From contig NZ_OZ244162.1 of the NCBI RefSeq assembly GCF_965216485.1, forward strand, positions 3,100,001 to 3,164,000: a stretch of 64,000 nucleotides of DNA, in the 5' to 3' direction. The translations under genes were made by a program, and so were the position numbers. This DNA comes from Algiphilus sp965216485. Its GTDB lineage: Bacteria; Pseudomonadota; Gammaproteobacteria; Nevskiales; Nevskiaceae. The notes under the pieces are model-generated. The model saw only the letters and a list, made by a program, of their open reading frames with translations, had not been told where the DNA came from and did no database searches. Positions 8,708 through 19,129 of the stretch are shown piece by piece (the first letter of the stretch is position 1; every line of letters starts with the position of its first letter).

Positions 8708-9639
8708 AAGAACTCGATATCGCCCCATTTGACGGGGTGATGCCCTGTCTCGCCGTCGGCACCCAGCACACGCACGCTGTCCACCACGCAATTGCGCCCC
8801 TGGCCCTTGGCCTCATACAGGGCGCAATCGGCGCGCTCGATGATCACAGGCGGGGCCTTGCCGGGTTCCACTTGGGCAAAGCCAATACTCACGGTCACGC
8901 GCTTCACGCCCGGGAAATCGGTGGCTTCCACCGCGGCACGGAAGGCTTCCAGCGTGGCGCGCACCTCGTCGCGCGATGCGGCACACAGAATGGCGGCAAA
9001 CTCCTCGCCGCCATAGCGGTAGACGTCCTGCTGTGCCCCGAAGTACCGTCGCAGCAACTGCGCCATGACAACCAATACTTCGTCGCCATAGAGGTGCCCG
9101 TAGGTGTCATTGATCGCCTTGAAGTGGTCAATGTCGATGAGGGCAAGCCAATAGGCCTCCTCAGCAGCGGCATGCCGACGTGAGCGAATGAATTGCGCGC
9201 TGAGGCAATCGAGCCGCAGGTCAAAGGCGCGACGGTTGCGCAGTTGAGTCAACCGATCGCGTTCGGATTCCTCGATCACCGCCAAGAAATTGTTGTACAG
9301 GCGCAGGAAGCCATCGAGCACCGAGGCATCATCGGGGTCGTCGCTGCCGAGATGGACTGCGACCTCCTTGCCGCGCGGTGCATCGATGCCACGCAGTGGC
9401 AACACGTGCCAGCTGCCGCCGTCGACGGCAGCCGTACCGCTGACCAGCTCACCATTTGGTGCCAGACGGACCTCGCGTAGCGGCAGCATCTCCCCGAGGG
9501 TCCGCAACAGACCGGCGTGCAACGCCGCGCGCTCGGTGTCCCGGGTCAGGGCCACGGCACAATCGAGCAGAGAAGCGCCACTCGGGTGTAGCGACGGGGA
9601 AGGGGTGGCGTGCAGAGCTTCCATGCGGCGTGCGCTCAT
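8704..9639 (-). CDS. diguanylate cyclase (GGDEF protein)
   Basis: About 311 residues: an N-terminal ~130-residue region of unknown sensory type followed by a complete GGDEF domain (about 135-300). The active-site loop reads YRYGGEEFAAIL, competent for cyclic-di-GMP synthesis from two GTP. The upstream segment reads AQQDVYRYGG, so the canonical RxxD inhibitory site is absent. There is no transmembrane helix. A second in-frame ATG five codons in (9624) is an alternative start. Confidence 0.88.
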   Translation of the reverse strand: MSARRMEALHATPSPSLHPSGASLLDCAVALTRDTERAALHAGLLRTLGEMLPLREVRLAPNGELVSGTAAVDGGSWHVLPLRGIDAPRGKEVAVHLGSDDPDDASVLDGFLRLYNNFLAVIEESERDRLTQLRNRRAFDLRLDCLSAQFIRSRRHAAAEEAYWLALIDIDHFKAINDTYGHLYGDEVLVVMAQLLRRYFGAQQDVYRYGGEEFAAILCAASRDEVRATLEAFRAAVEATDFPGVKRVTVSIGFAQVEPGKAPPVIIERADCALYEAKGQGRNCVVDSVRVLGADGETGHHPVKWGDIEFF

Positions 9640-9736
9640 TTCGGTTTGTGGCGCTATCAGAACGCTTCTCGCCGCCGCCGTGCGCCTTCCTCGTCATGCC
9701 CGGTTGCCTTCAGCCGACGCGCGGTACGGACGCCCT

Positions 9737-10489
9737 CTAGAAGGATTCCGCTGCGGGACGCAGGTCCAGTTCATGGACCCATGCATCCCGGGGTTGCTGG
9801 TGTAGTTGCCAGTAAGTGGCGGCAACGCTGTCGGGCTGCAGCGTACCGTCCTTGCCCTTGGACAGACGCAACGCCCGCCCGGCGCCCTTGAGTGCCTTGT
9901 CCACCTGCTCGCCATCCACGATGCCATCGATGATTACGTGTGCCACATGGATGCCTTCGGGTCCGTACTCGCGAGCAAGCGACTGCGCCAGGGCCCGCTC
10001 GGCGGCCTTGGCGGCGGCGAAGGCGGTGAATGGCGGACGGGCGCGCAGCGAAGCCGTAGCGCCGGTAAAGACGATGGTGGATGACGCATCCGATTCCAGC
10101 ATGCGCGGGATGGCGGCCTGCGCCACCATGAAGCCGCCCAGGGCGCATTGACGCCAGGTGGTCTCGATCTCCTCCGGCGTCAACTTGAGGAAGGGCTTGA
10201 TGACATTGTTGCCAACGTTATAGACCAGCAACGATGGACGCCACCCGGCGTCGTCGATCGCCACGAACAGCCGCTCCACGTCGCCCGGCCGGGTCACATC
10301 GCAGGCCACCGCCATGGCCGTCGCGCCACCGGCGCGCAAGTCCGCGGCCACGGCATCGATCTTGTTCGGGCTGCGGCCGACCACGACCACGGCCATGCCC
10401 TCCGCCGCAAAGCGGCGGCAGCAGGCGGCACCGATGCCTCGTGCGGCCCCCACACCGACGACCACCGCACATGCCGGCTTCTGCTTCAT
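9737..10489 (-). CDS. SDR-family protein lacking the catalytic Ser and Tyr
   Basis: About 250 residues with a Rossmann fold (VVGVGAARGIGAACCRRFA near the N-terminus, YNVGNN in place of NNAG). The usual YxxxK is FAAAK, and the preceding Ser region reads FTGATAS, so both the catalytic Tyr and Ser seem to be replaced while Lys stays. Related proteobacterial SDRs with this pattern exist to my knowledge, so the change is likely ancestral rather than decay. The start at 10489 puts the glycine-rich motif at the usual distance from the N-terminus. Activity and substrate are unknown. Confidence 0.82.
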   Translation of the reverse strand: MKQKPACAVVVGVGAARGIGAACCRRFAAEGMAVVVVGRSPNKIDAVAADLRAGGATAMAVACDVTRPGDVERLFVAIDDAGWRPSLLVYNVGNNVIKPFLKLTPEEIETTWRQCALGGFMVAQAAIPRMLESDASSTIVFTGATASLRARPPFTAFAAAKAAERALAQSLAREYGPEGIHVAHVIIDGIVDGEQVDKALKGAGRALRLSKGKDGTLQPDSVAATYWQLHQQPRDAWVHELDLRPAAESF

Positions 10490-10638
10490 GACTGCCTCCT
10501 CAAGAATGGGTGAACCCCTGCTGAAGTACACAGAGCCTATCCCGTTGGCACCAAGAGCGCCCAGCGCCACGGCTTCTACCCCTGAATCACGCCACAGGGG
10601 GAATGCCTCTACACTGGAGGCTGTTCAACGGAGACCGC

Positions 10639-10791
10639 ATGGCCAAGCCGAACTACAACTTCGAGAAGCGACAACGCGAGCGCAAGAAGGCACAGAAACA
10701 GGAAGAAAAGCGCCAGAAGAAGGCAGACCGGCAAAGCGCCAAGGATGACGCGACAGACGCCGAAGGCAGCAACACCAGCGGCACGGAATGA
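10639..10791 (+). CDS. 50-residue Lys/Arg/Glu-rich small protein
   Basis: MAKPNYNFEKRQRERKKAQK opens a highly charged 50-residue protein with ACGGAGACC before the ATG. Small conserved proteins beginning (M)AKPNYxFEKRQ occur widely in proteobacteria, with unknown function. It is predicted to be a single charged helix with an acidic, disordered tail. It may be nucleic-acid or ribosome associated, which is inference only. Confidence 0.7.
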   Translation: MAKPNYNFEKRQRERKKAQKQEEKRQKKADRQSAKDDATDAEGSNTSGTE

Positions 10792-10900
10792 GGTCTCCCC
10801 TCGATCCACCGGGGACCTGAAGCGCACCCTCTCCACGGCCGGATTGACGCCAGCGCACGGCTAGGCCAGCCTTTCGGTTCGATTCGCAGCCGAACCCGTC

Positions 10901-11209
10901 ATGGCGCAGCCACGCTTCGCGATCGGAGAGATCGTGCACCACCGCAAGTTCGACTACCGAGGCGTCATCGTGGATGTCGACGCCCAATACAGCGGCTCGG
11001 AAGCGTGGTACGAGCAGGTGGCGCGCAGCCGCCCACCCAAGGATGCGCCTTGGTACCACGTTCTGGTGGACGGGGCGATGCACAGCACCTATGTCGCTGA
11101 ACGCCATCTTGAGCCTGGAGACGGCAGCCAGCAGATCGAGCATCCTGCGCTGGGTCAGTTCTTCGACCGCTTCAGCGAGGGACGCTACCACCGACGCCGC
11201 ATGAACTGA
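10901..11209 (+). CDS. hspQ: heat shock protein HspQ
   Basis: 102-residue hemimethylated-DNA-binding / YccV-like protein. The conserved pattern FAIGEIVHHRKFDYRGVIVD, then WYHVLVDGAMHSTYVAERHL covers the whole length. In E. coli HspQ binds Lon protease and modulates its substrate choice, and promotes degradation of mutant DnaA. It is monocistronic here, between the small charged protein and the YceI-like lipoprotein. Confidence 0.93.
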   Translation: MAQPRFAIGEIVHHRKFDYRGVIVDVDAQYSGSEAWYEQVARSRPPKDAPWYHVLVDGAMHSTYVAERHLEPGDGSQQIEHPALGQFFDRFSEGRYHRRRMN

Positions 11210-11266
11210 GCCGCGCGGGCGGCAGGGTCGCGCTAGGCTGCAGTTTCGCCGCCACGGAGCCCCACC

Positions 11267-12001
11267 ATGTTGCGCATAACCCTTCTGATGCTTCCGCTGC
11301 TGCTTTCGGCCTGCAGCTTGTTCCGCCCCGCCGCGCCCGCTACCGACGCGCAGGACACCAGCGCTCCGCCCATTGCGGCCGTGCAGAATGCGCTGCAAAG
11401 CGAATTGGAGAAGGGAGGCGACATCTACCGCGTCGACGCAGCGGCCTCGGATCTTCGCATCTATGTCTTCCGCGGCGGGCGCGCGCCCACCATGGGCAAG
11501 AATCACGTCATCACCGCCCCTGGCCTGCAAGGCTTTGTCGCCCTGCATTCGGAGCTGCCCACCGATGCACACTTCGCCCTGGGCCTGCATCTCGACCGCC
11601 TTGCGCTCGACCCGCCCGCGCTGCGCGCGCAAACCGGTGGCAGCTTTGCCAAGCCGCTGACCGAGGAACAGATCGAGGGCACCCGCGAGAACATGCTCGG
11701 CCCGAGCGTGCTCGATGCCGAGCAATACCCCGAGCTCGTGCTGCGCGCCGTGGAGATATCCGGCGACTGGCCGGTGCTGGTTGCGCGGGTGGAAGTCCAG
11801 CTGCACGGGCGCAGTCACATCTATGACAGCCTGATGCAGGTGGAGCGCGGGACAGGCCGCCTACAGGCCACAGGAAGTCTGGTGATTCGGCAGACCGACT
11901 TCGGCATCGAGCCGATGACCGTGCTCGGTGGGTTGCTTGGCATCCAGGATGCCATCGGCATCGAGTATCGCATCGTGACAAAGGCGATTACAGCGGAATA
12001 G
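11267..12001 (+). CDS. YceI-like lipoprotein
   Basis: 244 residues with a lipoprotein signal peptide (LLLSAC, acylated C16). The remainder matches the YceI lipocalin-like fold: a beta-rich body (YVFRGGRAPTMGKNHVITAP) and the typical C-terminal segment (IRQTDFGIEPMTVLGGLLGI then IEYRIV). YceI proteins bind isoprenoid lipids in the periplasm; the ligand here is unknown. A perfect 20-bp palindrome starts four bases after the stop codon. Confidence 0.85.
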   Translation: MLRITLLMLPLLLSACSLFRPAAPATDAQDTSAPPIAAVQNALQSELEKGGDIYRVDAAASDLRIYVFRGGRAPTMGKNHVITAPGLQGFVALHSELPTDAHFALGLHLDRLALDPPALRAQTGGSFAKPLTEEQIEGTRENMLGPSVLDAEQYPELVLRAVEISGDWPVLVARVEVQLHGRSHIYDSLMQVERGTGRLQATGSLVIRQTDFGIEPMTVLGGLLGIQDAIGIEYRIVTKAITAE

Positions 12002-12005
12002 AATC

Positions 12006-12025
12006 GTGCCATTGATCAATGGCAC
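12006..12025. promoter_or_regulatory. perfect 20-bp palindrome
   Basis: GTGCCATTGATCAATGGCAC is perfectly self-complementary over 20 bases. It lies just after the YceI-like gene and about 130 bases before the hydrolase-SDR fusion gene. No U-run follows and there is no loop, so it is more like an operator for a dimeric regulator (TetR or LysR size) than a terminator. Confidence 0.6.
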
Positions 12026-12153
12026 AGTAACGCTTACCGCTGCAGCCGCATGCACACTGCCACCGTGACGGCCCAAGCTGCTATCGGCCGCATCCATCGG
12101 ACAGGCAACGCCAGGGGGCGGCAGCGTGGCGTCGACAAGGAGACCGCTTGAGC

Positions 12154-13902
12154 ATGGAAGCATCCCGCTGGATTGAGGCAGACGATGTGCAGCTCGCGCT
12201 CTATGAATGGGGCGCGCCGGACGACCGACCGACCATCGTGCTGGTGCACGGCTATCCGGATGCCGCCAGCATCTGGCAAGCCACCGCCGAGGCACTGGCA
12301 AGTGACTTTCACGTTGTTGCCTATGACGTGCGCGGCGCAGGCCAGTCGACCCGGCCGGAGGCCACAGCGGCCTACGCCCTTGCGCATCTCGTCGCGGATC
12401 TGACGGCCGTGATCGATGCCGTCAGTCCGCAGCGTGCCATCCACCTGGTCGGGCACGACTGGGGTTCGATCCAGTCCTGGGAAGCGGTGACCAGCGAACC
12501 TCTTGCGCAGCGTATCGCTTCCTTCACCTCCATCTCCGGGCCGAGCCTGGATCACGCCGGACATTGGGTACAGCGCCGCCTGCGCGCCGCGACGCCCGAC
12601 AGCTTGTCCGCGGTGGCACGCCAATTGGCGCATTCCTGGTACATCGGGCTGTTCCATCTGCCCGGTCTTGCCCCCGGCTTCTGGAAAAGCTCCGGCGAGC
12701 GCGTCTGGCCGAGTGTGCTGGCGCGCATCGAGGGCATCCGCGAAGCTTCGCCCAACCCTACCCAGGCCGCCGACGGCGCCTATGGCGTCAAGCTCTATCG
12801 GGCCAATGTGCGCGACCGCCTGGGGCGACCGCGCGAACGCACGACGGCGATCCCGGTCCAGCTGGTCTGCCCCACCCGCGATCACTTCATGGTGCCGGAG
12901 ATCTGGGACGACCTTCCGCAGTGGACCGAGCAGCTGTGGCGTTTCGACGTGGACGCCGGACACTGGCTTCCGCTATCGCACCCTTCCCTGCTTGCCCACC
13001 GCATTGCCGCCTTTGTGCGCCACATCGAAGGTGCGCCGGCGTCGCCGGCACTGACGCGCGCGCAGCGTCATCCCGTGCGGCAGGGGGATCCGCTCACCGG
13101 GCGGCTGGCACTGGTCACGGGCGCCGGCTCCGGCATCGGACGGCAGACCGCCCTGGCGCTGGCGCAGCGCGGCGTGGACATCATCGCGGTGGATATCGAT
13201 ACCGACGGCGCCGAGCGCACCGCCGAGCTCTGCCGCATGCTCGAGGTCGAGGCCTGGTCGCGGACGGTGGACGTGGGCGACGTTGATGCCATGGAAGCAC
13301 TGGCCGATTGGGTCGGCGCGCACTTCGAGGCCCCCGATATCGTGGTCAACAACGCCGGCATCGGCATGGCCGGTGGTGTGCTGGACACCAGTGCGGATGA
13401 GTGGGAGCGCATCCTTCGCATCAATCTGGGCGGCGTCATCCACGGCGCGCGGTTGTTCGCCAAGCAGATGGTGGCCCATGGCAAAGCCGGGCACATCGTC
13501 AATGTGTCGTCCGGTCTCGCCTTCTTTCCGTCGCGGCAGACGCCGGCCTATGCCACCACCAAGGCGGCCGTGCACATGCTCAGCGACTGCCTGCGCGCCG
13601 AGCTCGACGCACGCGGGATCCATGTGGCCGCCATCTATCCCGGTGTGGTGAATACCGGCATCGTCACACGCACCCGCTTCGCCGGTCAGGATGCGGAACG
13701 CGAAGCGGCATCGCGCAGCCGCATCCAGAAGCAGTACGAAAGGCGCAATCTCAAGCCGGAGGCCGTCGCCCATGCCATCGTCGATGCCATCGTGCACCGC
13801 CGACCCGAGGCCATGGTCGGCGTCGAAGTGCACGGTATCCGCTGGCTGTCGCGCCTAGCCCCAGGCATCACCCGACGCCTCGCACGTCTGGATATCGGAT
13901 AG
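12154..13902 (+). CDS. fused alpha/beta-hydrolase and short-chain dehydrogenase
   Basis: 582 residues in two full domains. Residues 1-295 are an alpha/beta hydrolase of the epoxide-hydrolase/haloalkane-dehalogenase type: oxyanion motif HGYPD and nucleophile elbow GHDWGS with Asp (D102) as nucleophile. Residues about 315-582 are a classical SDR: TGAGSGIG at 322-329, NNAG, and YATTK with Y466 and K470. Both active sites look intact. AAGGAG is 11 bases before the ATG; a TTG at 12148 is an alternative start. The PF10118-type gene follows after nine bases. The fusion implies that a hydrolysis product is passed to the oxidoreductase; the substrate is unknown. Confidence 0.9.
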   Translation: MEASRWIEADDVQLALYEWGAPDDRPTIVLVHGYPDAASIWQATAEALASDFHVVAYDVRGAGQSTRPEATAAYALAHLVADLTAVIDAVSPQRAIHLVGHDWGSIQSWEAVTSEPLAQRIASFTSISGPSLDHAGHWVQRRLRAATPDSLSAVARQLAHSWYIGLFHLPGLAPGFWKSSGERVWPSVLARIEGIREASPNPTQAADGAYGVKLYRANVRDRLGRPRERTTAIPVQLVCPTRDHFMVPEIWDDLPQWTEQLWRFDVDAGHWLPLSHPSLLAHRIAAFVRHIEGAPASPALTRAQRHPVRQGDPLTGRLALVTGAGSGIGRQTALALAQRGVDIIAVDIDTDGAERTAELCRMLEVEAWSRTVDVGDVDAMEALADWVGAHFEAPDIVVNNAGIGMAGGVLDTSADEWERILRINLGGVIHGARLFAKQMVAHGKAGHIVNVSSGLAFFPSRQTPAYATTKAAVHMLSDCLRAELDARGIHVAAIYPGVVNTGIVTRTRFAGQDAEREAASRSRIQKQYERRNLKPEAVAHAIVDAIVHRRPEAMVGVEVHGIRWLSRLAPGITRRLARLDIG

Positions 13903-13911
13903 GAGGTCGCT

Positions 13912-14838
13912 ATGCCCATCACGCTGAAGCGCAATCGGCGAACCGCCAGCAGGACACAGGGCGCACTGCAGCCGCGCAAGGTCGCTTTCGATTGGTCGAA
14001 TACGCCCCTGGAATGGATTCCCGGTCAGCCGTTCGTCAGTCATTTCATCAACGAAATCAATCTCCTGCTTCCGGCAGGCGAATTCTGGTTCTGTCGTCTG
14101 TACAACCAGGCCCTGCCCCACGTGCAGGACGACAAGCTCAGGGAGGATGTGGAGAACTTCATCCGTCAGGAGGCCATGCATGCGCGCGCGCACGGCGGTG
14201 CCGTGGCTGAGTATCTGAACGCCCACGGCATCGAGACCAGAACCAATACCCGCCAGGAAGATTGGATTTTCGAAACCCTGCTGGCCGACCGTCCTTTCGG
14301 CCGTCGACTGCCGCGGTCCCTGCAGTATCGCTGGCTCGTCTTCCGTCTGGGCCTGGTTGCAGCCATCGAGCACATGACCTGTGTACTCGGCAAATACGCG
14401 CTGGAGAATCGCGTCTGGGACGAAGCCGGCGCCGATACCACCCTGCTCGATCTGCTGCGCTGGCACGGCGCGGAAGAAATCGAGCACCGCAGCGTCGCCT
14501 TTGACCTCTACTGCCATCTTGGCGGTGGCTATCTATCGCGCTACTACCTCGCCAGTATTGCCATGCCCGTGATCTTCGGGCTGTGGGCGCACGGTGCGGC
14601 GCACATCATGCGCCAGGACGCGCGCTTCAAGCGCTACAAGCCGAGCGCCTTCCGGCCCTGGATCTGGCGCGAGTGGGAGCGACAGGCGCGTCGCGGCCGG
14701 CTGCCGTCCCTGTTCTGGCTGATGCGCCAGCAGCTCTCCTTCTTCCGTCCGGATTACGATCCGCAGTATGAGGCCTCCACCGAGGCGGCCCTGGCCTACC
14801 TCGAGGCCTCACCGGCCGCGGCGCGCGCCGCGGCCTAA
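13912..14838 (+). CDS. predicted metal-dependent hydrolase (PF10118 type)
   Basis: 308 residues of the helical COG3687/PF10118 family. Ferritin-like metal ligands are visible in four helices: FINEIN near 45, FIRQEAMHARAH near 83-94, AAIEHM near 148, and HGAEEIEH near 184-191. The pattern of E, ExxH, E and ExxH fits a diiron site. These proteins accompany monooxygenases and hydrolases in hydrophobic-compound catabolism, but the reaction is not established. It is translationally close to the preceding fusion gene and shares its stop (CTAA overlap) with the convergent AraC gene. Confidence 0.88.
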   Translation: MPITLKRNRRTASRTQGALQPRKVAFDWSNTPLEWIPGQPFVSHFINEINLLLPAGEFWFCRLYNQALPHVQDDKLREDVENFIRQEAMHARAHGGAVAEYLNAHGIETRTNTRQEDWIFETLLADRPFGRRLPRSLQYRWLVFRLGLVAAIEHMTCVLGKYALENRVWDEAGADTTLLDLLRWHGAEEIEHRSVAFDLYCHLGGGYLSRYYLASIAMPVIFGLWAHGAAHIMRQDARFKRYKPSAFRPWIWREWERQARRGRLPSLFWLMRQQLSFFRPDYDPQYEASTEAALAYLEASPAAARAAA

Positions 14839-15845
14839 GGCCCGCCCTGCCGAATCGCGGTCGGCGTTTGTCCGAACCAGCGCCGACAGGCGCGGGTCAG
14901 CGCCGACTGCTCCGACAGTCCGACCAGCCCCGCCACCTGCGATAGCGGCATGGCGGTGGTGGTGAGATAGCGCAGCGCCGCCTCGCGCGCCACGCTATCG
15001 CGAATGGCTTCGAAACTGGTCGACTCAGCCGCCAGCCGGCGACGCAGCGTGCGCGGGTGCATGGCGAGCATGTCTGCGATGTGCTCCCGATCCGCCGGCC
15101 CGGTGCCGAGGCTGTGCGTCACCGCCAGCCGCACGCGCGTTGCCAGACGCTCGCCTGGAGGGGCGTAGTGCAATTCCAGATGGTTGGCTGCCAGTTGCCG
15201 GAGCCTATCGTTGACCTCCGCCAGCGGGGTCGACAGATCGATCGGCCGCAGGAACAGGGCCGCAATCGGTTCTGCCGGCCGCACTTCGGCCCCGAAGAAG
15301 CGCGCGTAGCGCGCCACCGGCGCCAGCGGCTCATGCGGCAGCGCCACCGCGTGCAGGCGATAGTGCTGGCGTCCGAGAAACTGCAGGATGCGATGTAGCA
15401 CACCGAGCGTGAGGTCCATGCCCTGACGCGCGGTGGGCAGGCCTTCGATGGTGTAGGCGACACGGATTTCCGCCAGGCCGGGCTCTCGCGGACTGTCGAG
15501 CAGCGGCTCCAGCGCAATCGCCGGACTATGTACGAAGAGGTAGCGACGCGCGCACTGCAATGCGTCGGCGACGGTGGCCGAATGCTGCATGGCCACCGCA
15601 AGCGGCCCGAGAATGCTGATGTCCTGTGTCCCCGCCAGGCGAAGACCGAAATCCGGGCATTGCAACGCCTGGGCCGCGGCTTCCAGCAGTTGGCCGGAGG
15701 CGTGCAGGGAAATCAGCGCGTCCTCGTTCTCCAAAGTCGTCGGCGCCACGCCGAAGCGGTGCAGCAGCGGCTCCGGGTCACCACCCAGCTCGCGCACAAG
15801 GTGGCGGTAATTGCGCAGGCCACCGGATCGGATCATTGCGTCCAT
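14835..15845 (-). CDS. AraC-family regulator (VirS/OruR type)
   Basis: About 336 residues: an N-terminal arabinose-binding-like effector domain (about 10-200, beginning IRSGGLRNYRHLVRELGGDP) and a C-terminal double helix-turn-helix (about 230-332; HIADMLAMHPRTLRRRLAAE). The layout is that of VirS, ArgR/OruR-type AraC proteins. The start at 15845 was chosen because an upstream ATG (15905) would place the direct-repeat operator inside the coding sequence. It is divergent from the SDR-hydrolase-monooxygenase operon, which it most likely activates. Confidence 0.9.
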   Translation of the reverse strand: MDAMIRSGGLRNYRHLVRELGGDPEPLLHRFGVAPTTLENEDALISLHASGQLLEAAAQALQCPDFGLRLAGTQDISILGPLAVAMQHSATVADALQCARRYLFVHSPAIALEPLLDSPREPGLAEIRVAYTIEGLPTARQGMDLTLGVLHRILQFLGRQHYRLHAVALPHEPLAPVARYARFFGAEVRPAEPIAALFLRPIDLSTPLAEVNDRLRQLAANHLELHYAPPGERLATRVRLAVTHSLGTGPADREHIADMLAMHPRTLRRRLAAESTSFEAIRDSVAREAALRYLTTTAMPLSQVAGLVGLSEQSALTRACRRWFGQTPTAIRQGGP

Positions 15846-15853
15846 GGCCCATA

Positions 15854-15881
15854 GCGTCAAATGCTTGGCCCGCTGCGTCAA
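15854..15881. promoter_or_regulatory. direct-repeat operator, GCGTCAA twice at 21-bp spacing
   Basis: GCGTCAA occurs at 15854-15860 and again at 15875-15881 in the 92-base gap between the AraC gene and the SDR gene. Exactly two helical turns between direct repeats is the usual arrangement of AraC-family half-sites, so this is probably the regulator's own binding site serving both directions. Confidence 0.6.
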
Positions 15882-15937
15882 GTTTGGGGGCAAAGCGGGT
15901 GCCAAGCTACGTCTTCCAAAGACCCGAGATTGACGGC

Positions 15938-16792
15938 ATGAAGCAATTCCGCGGCCGCGTGGCGGCCATCACCGGTGCCGGCTCCGGCATCGGCCGAGCC
16001 CTGGCCCTGCAGCTCGCCTCCGAGGGCTGTCATCTGGCCCTCAGTGATGTCAACGAGACCGGACTGGCCGATACCGTCGCCCAGGCGCGGGCACAAAATC
16101 CGCAACTGCGCGTCACCTCGCAGCGGCTGGACGTAGCCGACCGAGCGGCCGTCTTTGCCTGGGCCGACTCCGTGGTGGCGGATCACGGTCAGGTCCATGT
16201 GATCTTCAACAACGCCGGCGTAGCCCTCGGCGCCACGGTGGACGGCATGTCCGTCGAGGACTGCGAGTGGCTGATGAACATCAATTTCTGGGGGGTCGTC
16301 CACGGCACCCAGGCCTTCCTGCCCCACCTGAAGGCGGCGGGCGAAGGCCACGTGGTGAATATCTCGAGCCTTTTCGGGCTGCTGGCCGTGCCCACCCAGT
16401 CGGCCTACAACGCGGCCAAGTTCGCAGTGCGCGGCTTCACCGAATCGCTGCGCCAGGAACTGGACATGCTCGGCGGCGCGGTATCCGCCACCTGCGTCCA
16501 CCCCGGCGGCATCAAGACGGCCATTGCCCGCAATGCCCGGCAGGACGCCAGCATCCGCGCACTCGGCATAGACGAGTCGAGCGCCAGCAGCGACTTCGAG
16601 AAGCACTTCATCACCACACCGGACAAGGCGGCACGCATCATCCTGAAAGCGGTGCGCCACAACCGCCGCCGGGTTCTGGTGGGCCCGGATGCCGTGCTGC
16701 TCGATACGATGCAGCGGCTCATGCCCACGCTCTATCAGCGTATTACGCCGATGCTGATGGGACGCGGCAGCAAGAAGCGCGCAACCGCATGA
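15938..16792 (+). CDS. short-chain dehydrogenase
   Basis: 284-residue classical SDR: TGAGSGIG near residues 11-18, NNAG, and catalytic Y157 and K161 in YNAAK. The C-terminal ~40 residues are basic. The ATG gives the glycine-rich motif its usual position. It is the first gene of a three-gene operon, and its TGA overlaps the ATG of the next gene (ATGA). In the mycobacterial mymA locus a similar SDR accompanies the monooxygenase; a role in oxidising a long-chain alcohol is inference. Confidence 0.93.
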   Translation: MKQFRGRVAAITGAGSGIGRALALQLASEGCHLALSDVNETGLADTVAQARAQNPQLRVTSQRLDVADRAAVFAWADSVVADHGQVHVIFNNAGVALGATVDGMSVEDCEWLMNINFWGVVHGTQAFLPHLKAAGEGHVVNISSLFGLLAVPTQSAYNAAKFAVRGFTESLRQELDMLGGAVSATCVHPGGIKTAIARNARQDASIRALGIDESSASSDFEKHFITTPDKAARIILKAVRHNRRRVLVGPDAVLLDTMQRLMPTLYQRITPMLMGRGSKKRATA

Positions 16793-17625
16793 CGGCCATG
16801 GCGCATTTCTCGCACGACGGCCTGCAGCTCGCCTATCGCGATTCCGCCCCCAATGACCGCGAGCGGCCCGTTGTGCTGCTGCTGCACGGCTTCCCGGACT
16901 CCAGCGCCATGTGGGGTACCCAGATCGGCTTTCTGCATGACCGAGGCTATCGCGTGCTGGCGCCGGATACGCGCGGCTGTGGCGACTCCGACATCGCCCC
17001 GCAACGCGCCGACTACCACTACACCCGCGTCCTGGCCGATTTCATCGCGCTGCTCGATCAGCTCGGCATTGACCAGGTACAGGTCGTAGGACACGACTGG
17101 GGAGCGGTCTTCGCCTGGCTGCTTGCGGGGCACTATCCGTCGCGGGTGACGCGGCTGGTGGCGATCTCCGTGGGGCACCCCACGGCCTACGCGAAGGCGG
17201 GTCTGCGCCAGAAGTTGGCCGGCTGGTACATCGTCTTCTTCCTGATGGCGGGCTTCGCCGAGCGCCGTCTGCTCGGGAAGAGCCGTCTTGCCTTCGAGCG
17301 CGCCATGCCGGGGCATCCGCAACCGGAAGAGGTGCGCGAACGCATGGCGCGTCCGGGCAGGCTGACCGCCGCGCTGCGGGTCTATCGCGCCAATATCAGC
17401 GACATCCTGCTCGGTAGCCAGCCGCGCGTGACCGCACCGACGGTCGGCGTCTGGTCGGATGGCGATACCTTTCTCACCGAAGCACAGATGCGCGGCTCGC
17501 GCGCCTTCGTCGATGCCGATTGGCAGTTTGAAGCCCTCAGTGGCGGTCACTGGATTCCACTGGAGCAACCTGACCGCCTCAACACCCTGCTCGCCGCGCA
17601 TCTCGACGCGCCGGCCGACCGCTAG
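16789..17625 (+). CDS. alpha/beta hydrolase
   Basis: 278 residues. HGFPDSSAMW forms the oxyanion region and VVGHDWGAVF the nucleophile elbow with Asp (D103), again the epoxide-hydrolase-like type. A C-terminal GGHWIPLEQP supplies the catalytic His. It overlaps the upstream SDR gene by four bases and is followed after ten bases by the monooxygenase gene. It is similar in type to the hydrolase half of the fused protein at 12154, so the cluster holds two hydrolase-SDR pairs, one fused and one separate. Confidence 0.9.
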   Translation: MTAMAHFSHDGLQLAYRDSAPNDRERPVVLLLHGFPDSSAMWGTQIGFLHDRGYRVLAPDTRGCGDSDIAPQRADYHYTRVLADFIALLDQLGIDQVQVVGHDWGAVFAWLLAGHYPSRVTRLVAISVGHPTAYAKAGLRQKLAGWYIVFFLMAGFAERRLLGKSRLAFERAMPGHPQPEEVRERMARPGRLTAALRVYRANISDILLGSQPRVTAPTVGVWSDGDTFLTEAQMRGSRAFVDADWQFEALSGGHWIPLEQPDRLNTLLAAHLDAPADR

Positions 17626-17635
17626 GAGTCTTTTC

Positions 17636-19125
<1,490 letters not shown>

Positions 19126-19129
<4 letters not shown>

